IMG/VR virus record: IMGVR_UViG_3300002835_013749
Location: 1-23,218 of that record
DNA: 23,218 nucleotides
Direction: 5' to 3' (one strand)
Origin: a virus
This document shows positions 9,793-21,700 of this stretch, in pieces; position 1 is the first letter of the stretch; every line of letters begins with the position of its first letter. The position numbers were made by a program, and so were the translations under genes. The notes under the pieces were generated by a model that saw only the letters and a program-made list of their open reading frames with translations, was not told the DNA's origin and did no database searches.

Positions 9793-12700
9793 ATGAGTCA
9801 AATTAAATGTGCACTAAGTTTAGAAAAATTAGAACAACTTGAAAAAATGATTAATACTAAAGTAGAGGGCATTACCGATCCTAAGGTTCGACAAGATACT
9901 ATTATTTCTATTTTAAAAACCTTAGAAAAAACCTATTCTGGTATAGTTAATCAGTTTCAATCTTATTTAGACGAAAAAACAGCAAACCTTAAACTTAGTC
10001 CAGATGAAGCTACAGAGTTAAATGTACTATTAGACAAAGCTTTAAAACCTGGTAAAAATACCTATCAAAATTTAGATTCAACCGAACGATCTAGACTTTT
10101 TGTACTTGCTGAAAAAGCTCAAAATAGTTTAGGTGGTGGTAATAGAGTTCTTATTGAAAGAGCTAAAATGTTTGTTAGTATGGCAACTTCAGAAAAATCA
10201 GAAGTAACTGTAGAAGCTATAACTGTATTAGAACACCAACGAGATGTTGCTCAACGAAACGGCGATACAAAAACAGTAGAACGAATTGACAAACTAATTA
10301 AATCTTTACATAAATCTGCAAAGATAGCTAGTAATCTAAAGATTGATTGGAATGCAATTGAAAAACATCAAAATAAAAGAGATAGAATCTTTGCTGAATT
10401 ATCTTTATTAGAAGCTTTAAAGGCTACTGGAGATGGAAGTTATAATAAACAAGTTAAAAAGTTTGAAGCTGAGTTAACAAGACTACGAAAAGAATTAGTA
10501 AATATTCGTGACGCTAAACAACAAGTATCAAACTCAGATGACGATCAAGCATCTAAAAATGAACAAATAGAAGAATTAGATGTACAAGCAGCGGAAATTC
10601 GTGATAGATTACAGAAACTAAATGCTAAAATGTTAAATGGTTTAGATCGTAAATCTAAAGAAAGACTTGCTAGTATTGACGCAAAGATTAAACAATTACA
10701 TTTAGAGTTAAAAAAACTAGATGCTGAAAATACAGACTTAGATTACGTTCAGAGTTTAATATACAGTGCAACTCCAAGTCAAGACTGGTATTTAGCCAGT
10801 GCTCGTGATTTGTTACAAAAAACAAAAACAGTCCGTAATAACATTAACTTTGTAAAAACTACAATAGAAAAAACAGCTGATGATTATCAATTTACTAGGC
10901 AGGAAGTTGAAACTTTGTTTGGTAAAGAAGCGGCTATTATTTCAGCCGTAAGAGCTGAGTTTACAGAATCTATGAAAGATCCTGAAACTAAAGAACCAAA
11001 TAAAAAAACTAAAGAAACTATTTCTAAAGAAGAAGTTTTAAGAATTTTTGATATTTGGCAAAAGCTACAAGAAGAGTCTATCTATGATACAAGCTATCAA
11101 TCAGAAGAAGGTAGAATTATTTCTGACATGGTTAAGCACACTGATCGTCAATTAATTACAGACGTATCTCCTGACGACCCTCAACCAGTTACTAGAACTA
11201 GAGAAGAAGCTTTAACACAACAACCAGGATATGCTTATGATGGAAATAAAAAAGAAGATAGGGTTAAACTAGTCTCTGATCTACAAAGAACAATTGGAAG
11301 ATTAAATACACTTAGTAAACTTCCAAAGTTTAATGGATTAATTCCTGAATGGGCTTTAGTTTCTGCTTTAGGAACAGATGCTCAAAGTTTATTTAGTTTG
11401 TTTGAAGGTGCTTTATACGATCCACAAGCAGTTCTTTATGACGATGAGTTTACTTTTGAAAATGACCATCAACGAAGAATGGCCTTAAGAGAAATGCTCT
11501 TAAATTATGGTTTTGATGAAAATACATTCCAACGAATTCCAGAAAATAGAGAAGACTTTAAAAGTGATTTTAGAAACTTAATTGGTTTGTCATTTATTAC
11601 AAATGCAGATGGTAAAATTATTGGCATTTCTAAAACAGTTAGAGTACAGTCTGAAACCAAAACCATTACAGAAACCCATGAATTTATTGAATCAAGTGAG
11701 GGTCCTGGTAAACCACTTACCCAAGAAGAAGCAAAACAGTTTCTTTCTATGGTTGAAGAAGATATGAATAATGGTTTTAAAGTTGTAACTCACGGTGCTT
11801 TACAACCAGATGGTAATCTAGAAGCTTTAATCCTACAAGCTAAAGATTCTAAACTTGGTTTACGAATTGGTTTAAGACTACATGACACAGCTATGCTAGG
11901 TTTTAAAGGCGCTATTACAACAGGATTCTCAAGGTATAATCCTCCAGCTTTAGATCGAATGTCAATGGCTTATAAATCTTCAAGTAAACCTTTGCCTAGT
12001 GAGGTTGAAACAGCTAATGCAGTTGCCGATGGAAATAGAACTTTATATGTTGAACATGCTGAACTTAATAGTGCAGCCCCTATTATGCTTTTGTTAGCAA
12101 TTCAAGTAAAAGCAAATGAAACAGTAATGGTTGAAAATAGTTCTAATGTTGAAAGTGAAGTTTATATAGAAGAAGCAACTCCACTTTGGATGGATGGAAA
12201 AACAAACCAAAACCCAGGTAAAACAAATTCTAGTTATAATGGTGTTTCATCTTTATTTGATATTCAAGTACTTTCTAATTTAAGAGAATATAGAGGACAT
12301 GGCGCTAATAGAGAAAGTATGTATGATTTATCTAAAGTTCAATCTATTGCTTCTAATCTTATGTTTACTGCAATGGAAGAGTTAAACCCAAATGAGTTAA
12401 ATAATATTTTAACTGGTTTAGTGGCTACTCCAAATCAAAGAGATCGTAGTTATGAACTTTCTATGAAATTATCTCAACGTAATCATGCTGCTTATTTAAA
12501 AGTTAAACAACAACAACGCGAAGCTAATGGCGGACTTTTTATTATTAAACAATCTCAAGATGTAACTGGAGAGGTTACTCCGTTGCTTAACGCCGATTCG
12601 CAAGTTTATGTTAGAGAAGCTATTAAGGAAGTGTTTGAAACCTTACGAGCGTATAAACGTAAACCAGAAAAAGTTATTGCTCAGTTTGCTTTAGATATTG

Positions 12701-15700
12701 GATTTAGAAAGCAAGAAGCAGGAGAAAAAACTGGTATTTATGTTCGTAAATTGTTTGAGTTTGCAAACAAAACGTTTAATGGTCAAGAATATTCTTTTGT
12801 AGATTTTGGAAATGGTAAGTTTGATTATATATCATCAACTCAATTGGGTAGAGGATTTGCTCAAGTAATGCTTGGGTTTGTGCGAGAAGGTAATACTTTA
12901 ACTCAAAATATTGACTTTCCATTAACAACAGCTGCTTTACTAAAAGAAGAAAAAGCTACGGATTCACAAGAATTAGATATCTTAGATATTGAAAATAACA
13001 TCGAAGAAAGACAATACTTGCCACTTACCCGTCAAAATGTTTCATTCTTTGCTCCACTCAGTATGTATGAGCAAGAAAGAACCTATAGTGACTGGGCCCT
13101 AAGACAACGATATCAACACATTCTTACTAAAGATTTGAGTGATAAAGATAGAACTCGATTTATGGAGTTCATTAAAACAAATAGAATTGTCGAATTTAAG
13201 AATAAAATATTAGAACTTAAAAATGAAATTGAAAAGAATAAAGACAATCCAACTAAACTAAAAGAAATTGAACAAGAACTTTTTACGGTTAAAGAAGAGT
13301 TTTCAAAGTATATGGAAACTTTGGATGATCGAAGACTTGAGCAAGGTCGTGTTCAATTGTTTAATTTAATTAATCCAGTAAATAACAAAGATCTTTTTAC
13401 TTCTATTCCTACTATGGAAGAATCTATCCAAATGTCTTTGGAAGTTGCTGCGGAATTGCCACAGCTTATTGCAACATACGTTCACGATTCGCGTAATTAC
13501 ATTCCAGGTTCTAATACCCAACTAGAGAACAATACTTATATGGTTGATCCTGGTAAGTCTGCTGGTGGTTCTGGAGCCCAGGCTACATGGTCTGGCATCC
13601 ATCCACTATTGGGCTTTATGGTGATGTATCCTCAGAAATTTAGACCAACAGAAGCACAACTACAAGAATATCTACGAGAAGCCAAAGCTTCTGGTAATAA
13701 AGAACTTGTTAAGCGATATGAGGATATGATTTCTGGTAAGGATAAATATGGCATTGTAGACATTACTCCAGAGATTCTAAAACAAGCTTTAGAAGAAGGG
13801 GCTAAAGCACGAAGAGAGGGTGTTAATTATTCTAAATCTTCTTACTTTGATGATAAGTTTAGCGGTATTCACCACCTTGTAGCAGCACAAGAAGCCTTTT
13901 TTCCAAGCACAAGAAAACGCAGTCTTTTAAATGAGTTATTTACTTTACTAAATAATGGAATGACTGTAACTGAAGATCAGTTAGTAGATTATTATTCAAA
14001 AACTTTTGATGAAACTTTATCTAATGCTGAATTACTAAAAGATAAAATTAGAAATAATAAAGATTCATCACAACAAAAGACTAAAAAACTACAGCAATTA
14101 GATAAAGTCTTAGCTATTCTTAGTAAAAATCAATTATCTACAGGAGATGGCCCAAACTCAGACGCTAGAACTTTCTTTAAGGGTGTTGTAATTCCTATTA
14201 TTTACTCTGGTGGTTTTAGTGCAGTTGCAAAGGATTTAAAAAATAGACGTAAAAAAGCAAATAAAACAGGAGATGTTAATAATCCTGATATTGGAGATTT
14301 AAGTGATTCTGATATTGAGCTTTTAGCTTGGTTACTTACTTCCGCAGCTGGAAAACAAAATGGTCGTTTAATTGATCAAATATTAGATTTAGATGCAAGT
14401 AAATCTCAAGAGCTTGTTAAGCTAATGACTGGAGATACTGAAGAATTAGTTAGTAAATATAAACTAGATATGACTAATTTAAGTAAGTTACATCCTGAAA
14501 TGACTAATGCCATGATTACACAAAATGTACTTCATGGTGCTATTAGAGCACGAATTGAATATGTTGCTCGTTTATCTATACAACCATCAGACATTCAATT
14601 AAGATTAGAAAACAAAACACTAGAAGAAACTGGACTAACAAAAGAACAAGTAACTGAACAACTAGTAAAAGAAAAAACAGATCAATTACTTAAAAAATGG
14701 AAGACAAGAATTGATAAAGCAATTGCAAGATTAGAAGAATATAACCAATCTCAAGGAAAACCAAAAGAAGCTCCGTATAAACTTGGGTCTGAAATTGACA
14801 ATGAAATTAACATTATCCTAGCGGGTGGACAAAAGCAATATGCTGCTCAAGCTACGTTGCTTTTCTTAAATAAAGTTCAAAATTCGGGTTATAGCTTAAA
14901 TACAACTAACCAGGCTTTATTAGGTCATCAGGTTCAAACAGGTAGATATATTGCACAAGACGATCTTATGTTCCAAAACTATGTAGTCTTTATGTCTGCT
15001 GGCATAGGTACAACAACTGGACGTATGTATTATCCTGGTAACTACTTAACTAACCTACATGGAACAGATCTATCTAAAGGTTTAAGATTAGTTTATAATG
15101 ATGATGGTTCTTTGGATATGGGAGATACTACATTAGGTAGCATGTGGACACTTACTGAGAATCCACTTGGTGCTATGTCTAGAGAAGATGCTCTCAAAAA
15201 AGCACAAGACTTAGCTATTAGACAATATAGTTTAATGTTAGCTACAGACTATGATCCTGAGTTTCTAGGTTATAACGCTTCTGAAACAGAAAGTAGAGAA
15301 AACTTTTTTAAGGCGTGGGAAAGTAGATCACAAGAAGAACGTACTTTTAGCCATAGAGTTAAACGTGGTGGTGATTTACGAGAGGCATATAAAAAAGTTT
15401 ATCAAGATCAACAAAGAATGGTCTATAAAAACTCAACTAAAGCAGATGGATCTAAGTATACCGAAGAAGAAATTGAGCGTTTTGTTGTAGATATCAGTGA
15501 AAAAGATATTGATGATGCGATTGAAAGCAATTCGGTTCCTTTCCATAAACGCGAAACACTAAGAGTTTTAGCTCCAGATGTCTTATTACGCGAAGAAGGT
15601 GTAATGATGACTATGAAAGACGCTAAAGGTTTGGGTGGATTTATCCCAAGAATTGCTGACCATGATTTTAACGATGCTATTGTACATGGTCTATATTCAA

Positions 15701-18700
15701 TACACCACCAATCTAGACAAATGAGAACAAAAGCTGGAAGAAATCTATTTAATATTAGAAAAGTTCAACAAGAAAAACCATCTCTCAGTCAAGTTCTTAA
15801 TGAAAAAGCTTCTACTTCTAGTATTTATGATCCTGATCAGGTTGCTTATATCCCAGTTACAGCCGATTCATTACCAGAAATGATGTTAGACCATGAACCA
15901 ACAATGTTGGTTAAAACTGCTAATATGCAAAATACATTAGATATGTTTGCAATTGAGTATGGTTATGATCAACTTATGAAAGATAGAGATTATGCTAGAT
16001 TGTATTTAATCTACCAAATTCATAATAAACTCCGTAAACTTACAAGAAGATTACATAGTTTTGTTTTAGATTCCGTACAAGAAAAAGCTTTACGAATGGA
16101 ACATAGAAATCTTGTTTTAGATTTGTTTAAACTTACTAAGTTCCAACGTGATGCTAAGGGGTCTGAACGAAGTATTCTTAGTTTCCAAAAAGCAATAGCA
16201 GTTGATCCAACTAAGTTTAAAACTAAATCTGGTAAAAACATGTTATACTTAGATGCTATGCGTGTTTTAGCTCAATTAGGTATTACTGAATTACATACAT
16301 TAAAGTTTGGTATATCGCCTACACAATTGCAAGTACTTGGAGATCAGTCTGTAGATGTACTTAAAGATGCAGAAACTATTGTTAAACCTTACTATGTTCA
16401 AGGACACGATGTTGCATTACTTATTATGGAAGTACTTGCTAATGATGTTGTTAAAAGACGAGCAACTGAAATTGCAAAGGATTACGTTAAAAAGGGTAAG
16501 ATAACTAGTATTTCAACAGATCCACAAGGTTTTGTTATCCTCAGTGATTTAAATCCAGAGCTTAATGCTGAAATTTTACAGGCAGTATTAAAAGATGATG
16601 CTTTATTAGACTCAGCCGCAAACAATTTAAATCTATACGTTACATTAGAATGGGGATCTAACGTTACAAAGACTAACCCAGATGGAAGCCCTAGAGTTAA
16701 AATTACAGCACATAATCCTTCTACTACTGCTATGGTTATGACTCGTAGAGGAGTTGGGGATGTTATTGTAAATCGTACTCGCCAAGGACCACAACAAGCT
16801 CATTTCATGTTAACAGCCGAAGATTTAAAACGAATCTTGGTTAGTTCTGAAAATAATGGCTTATGGACAAAAGTAGAATTGGCTGTTCAAACTAATAAGT
16901 ATTTAGGCTCAAGAACTAATGTTGATACTTTAAGATCACAATCGTTTATTGATTTTGCTCAAACACTAAAGCAAGATGTAGCAGAAGAAGTTGAAATACT
17001 ACAACGACTACAGAATCCTGATAAGCCATTACGTCTTTTAGTAACAACTGGACAATCAGAATTACGAGATGAACATGGATTAACCCTTAATCCCTTTGAC
17101 TCTGAATACTACTTTTATGAAACTGGTGAAGAAACAGAAACAACCCCAGCTAATCCTAAATATAAAAACCTCAATCCATTTAAAGCAGCTATATCTTCTA
17201 GAATTAATAAGGCTATAAAGTTAGGTCAAAGATATGTTACTTTAAAAAAAGAAACACAAATTCTTGAAGAGTTTTACAACGGATTAACTCCTAATTTTGT
17301 ACCTGTTTCTTATTTAATTTTTTTAAAGTCTAATGCTAAAGATTTAGGTATGAGTGCGTATAAAGTTTTAGTTGAAGAAGTAATGGGCGTTGATACCCTA
17401 AGTCAAGAAGACTTTGAAAAGATTTATTACGAAGCAGAAAAGTTACTTGACATCATTGAAAAAATTGAGTTTTCACCAACTAAAGGTAAAAATCCATATT
17501 TATCTGTGGCTTTAAAAACCTTAGAGCAAAAAGAAGGTGTTGGAGTTAGAGATATTCCAACTATTAGTAATCCATCTTATACAGTCAAACCAGGACGACA
17601 TTTTAGAACTGTTCGTAGTATGGGAACTACACCTAGTAGTTATTCAACAGATGTTGATTTTGAATTAAAAGCTTTGGCTATTGAAGAAGCTAAATCATTA
17701 TTACGTCGCCAAAAAGCTTTTGAAGTTCCAGCATATCCAGCACTTAGTCACCAAGACATTATTACTGGGGCATATTATCCAGAACATTACGATACAGTTA
17801 TTCCTGGTGATGATGGAAATGTTATTCTTAATCAAATTGATAACTTAGTTGCTAGTAAAACTATTAGTGAAGAAACTGCGGTTTTTTACCGTTACATGGT
17901 TGCTAGTATTTTTAAATCTAACCCAAACCTTGTACCTTTGCTTTCTATTACAGCAATAGACACATCCTCTAATATTGCAGGATCGGCTATTAAACAAGAA
18001 GATAAATTTGTAATTAGACTTAATACTAATATTCTTAAGAATATGGGTACAGTAGATCAAGTTCGTGTTTTTGCTCACGAAGTGGCTCATATTGCTAGAA
18101 TGGCTTTTATTCGTGATAATAGTTCAGAATGGAATCGTATTATTTCTATCTTTAATTCTAAGAGTGGAAAAGCAACCATTGAAACAATGTTGTTAGCTAT
18201 GAATAATGGCAAAAAATACATTGGATTTGATGATGATGTTCAACATTACCTTAGCCATCCTGAAGAATTTGCAGCTCAATGGGGTGCTTGGGTATTAGTA
18301 CAAAAAACATTTAACAATACTGAACTCATGAAGTTTTTACAATCAAGAAATCGTGGATCAGTAGAAGCTAATAATAAATGGAAAGCTGCTTTGTTTGCTG
18401 TTCAAGATGAACTTATTGGTATTGGAGTTGGCTTAAGTGAATTAGACGAAAAACTTAGAAATGATTTATTTGAGGTTGTAGATAGTATGTTTGGTTTTAC
18501 AGCTACTGAAGCTAGACAAATATACGTTAATAACAAGAATCAAGAGTTGTTTATGGTATCTAACTTATTAGAACCTTTATCTAGTACAGAAGAAACTGAA
18601 TTAAGTACTTTGTCAGCAATGGGTGTTCGTACTAAACCAGATGAAGATAGATTCCTTGAATTACAAAGACGTAATGAGGCATATGGCGTAACTTTAGATA

Positions 18701-21700
18701 AAAGTACATATACTACATTACGAAATAATAGAATGTCTGCTCCTGATTTTAGACCAACTACTACTAATGAAGAACTAGAAATTATTCAAACTGTTGTTAA
18801 CAGAGGTTTAGAAAGAGCATCTGTAAACGCAAGAGCTGATCATACTATAGGTGGTTTAACCAGAAACATGGCTGAAAAGATTTTTGGTGTTGAGACAGCA
18901 AACAAAATTGTTTCTGCTAGAAGAGCTATGGTATGGGGAACTCAAGCTGGATCTACTTATGATAACTCAGATCCTATTATTGCTACACTAATGAATATTA
19001 TTTCAGACACTATGAGTATGCATTCTTATCAATTTCAGTATACTGAAGGTTCTCAATCTATTGTTCCAAATAGATTGTATACTCGTCGTATGGTTGAACG
19101 TGTAAGCTATGAAACGGATCAATTACACCTTGAATCTCGTAATACAGCTGAATTCCTTGCTTTAAGAGAATGGGCTGCAAAAGAAGCTTTAGGTGTTTCT
19201 CAACCAACCCCTAGGGTTTCTGATCCAAAGGTTTTAACGGCTGCTAGAAACCTTGCATTAGCTATGAATACTAGTTCAACAGAACTAAGAGATTTTATTC
19301 AGGGTTCGTATGGTAGGTTTAATGAAACAATACCAATGCAGTGGGAAACTGATTTATTAGGAACAGGATCTAAAAAAACATTGAGTGGTGCAAGTAGTTC
19401 AACTGCAAAACAAAATCAAGCAAGAGATCGACAATTAGTTCAGGCCGAACTTAGTCAAATGATTCGTAATAGATTATTAAAAGGCGAAGGAATTGACAGT
19501 ACAGTTATTTACACTATGGGTCTTTTACCTAAAGTAGTAACTCGGGATTCAATCCTTGAACTAAGCAATCGCCATCCTAGTATTGTATTTGCTTTTAAAA
19601 ATATCATTAAAGACGAATTAGCAGCATCTGGTTCATATACAATAGCACAAGCTCAAATTATTGTAGATGCTATGTTTGATCCTTTAAATAACTTTACAGC
19701 TCCTCCTGGAATTGGTATTACTACTGAAGATTTTGTTCGTGTGTTTGCAGACATTACTAAACAAGCCTATGGCAGAGCAGCTATCGGTAAATTACAAGGT
19801 TCACAATTTGGTAAAATACACGATGAAATAGCTAAAGTTGTTATTAGTACTATTGATACAGATGTTGCTACATTAGGTGAATTAACAACATCAGAAAAAC
19901 AACAAGATGTACCTCCTTCTGTGTTAAGAATTCAAGAAGTTAGTGCATTCTCTGGTGTTACTTTAAGTGGTAAGCCTTCAGATGTGTTAGCTAAATTATT
20001 TATGGGTCATGTTGGCAATAGTGCTAAATATATGTCTAAGTCTGGTTTTATGAATATGAAACTAATTCTTGAGAATCCTAAGATTTCTAAGTTTGTTGAT
20101 ACATCTGTTAATAAAGGAATGTATCAAATTGAACGAACTCAAGGATACATGAAAACATCAGAAAGATCTATTGAAAGAATTACTGGTGTTGAGAATGTAA
20201 ATATTGCTAAGCTTATAAGCTTAATTAGAAAAAACATTAATAGTATTAAGACAGATGATAAGCCTGGGTTATTACGAGTACTTAGTGTTCTTGAAGAAAA
20301 GATTAAGATTGACCAAGGATTAGGTATTAAAGAAATTGGTGCACATCCTGTATTTGAATTTATTGCAAAATGGGGTCCAGATATCACAAGAGTTGCACAT
20401 GGTAATAATCTTAATACAGCTTCATTGTTGGTTGAAGGCGGTATAGGATTTGTAATTAATAGTATGTATGGCGGTAATCCACTTAGATTTGCTAATACTA
20501 TATTTGGAACTATGTGGGATAGTTACTGGGGCCGTGGTATTCTTAAACGAGGTATGACTCAAGTTGAACAAAGGGGTGCGGCTGTAAACTTACTACTTGG
20601 CGTAGAACGTATGATTCAAGATGCTAGAGAAGTTGTACATATTGCAGATACTAGGTTTGATAAAAATGCTAGTAAGATTCAAAAAATCAGAGATTGGATT
20701 AGACAATCAAACAATAGAGGTTTAACCAGTGTTCAAGTAGGTTTATCTGAACAAGCACAATGGATTGTTAAGAAAAATCTTTTAAATGGTAATCTACTAA
20801 AGTTAAAAGATATTGTAGAAAATGGTTATGGTCCAACTAAGAAAAAAGTAACTAACATGACTGAATTAAAAGAAGCTCTTAGTCAAGCAGGAGTAGCTAG
20901 ATTTGGTACAAATGCTTTAAACTCACACATGGCATGGATTATAATTCAATCTGGTTTATTAAATACTAAAGTATTAGATGCATACCGATATATGAATACT
21001 GTGGTTGATAATACAAACACTGAAAAATGGGGTTTAGATTTACAAGCGGCTGGTCGTTGGATTGATAGAACTACATGGAAGTCTGGAGAATATATTACTG
21101 GTACTGGTCAAAAGATTGATAATAGAGCTGCTAAAAAAGCGATTGAAAGTATTTACTTTATTAATAAAGAATATACAAACATAGTAACTGTAGATCCAAA
21201 TTCATTTGATTCGGCTACTTCAACAAATGCTTTAGAAACCATGTTCTTCTTTTATCGCCAATATCCAAACTTATTCTTAGCTCAAAAGGTATTTAGATTA
21301 GCTGGTAGAATGGATAAAAGTACTTGGTTAGCCTTAATGGTAAGTTCTTCAATATTAGATATGATTTACAATATGTTATTATTGGTAGCAGCTGGTGCTT
21401 TACCTTTAACAGCTTTAGCACCTTGGAGTGATGAGTTTATATTTAAAAAACAACCATATTCTGTAATTAAAACATTATTTACTAGAAATCCAATCTTTAG
21501 TCCTGTAGGTAATCTTGTGGCTGAATCCGTGTACTCTGCGGTTAATGCAGCTGAAAAAACTAAGATTAATAAATATCAAAATAGATATACACAAACTCAA
21601 AAAGGATTCCAAGCGTTCTATCAAGAACTAATGCCTGACTTTGTGCCACTTAGTGCGGCTGAGACATTACTTGGTGGTATGGTTCCTTCAGCGGTTTTAG

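Noticed and set aside
12838-12852. TQLGR (1016-1020 of the giant protein) as the TxxGR motif of the polymerase.
   Set aside because: It lies over 330 residues before motif A, and its surroundings line up with the N-terminal part of the N4 mini-vRNAP instead.
15661-15666. HD in ADHDFNDAIVHG (1957-1958) as motif C.
   Set aside because: It is about 487 residues after motif B, much further than in N4 or T7. LVYNDDGS at 1767-1773 fits the spacing better. Kept as an alternative only.
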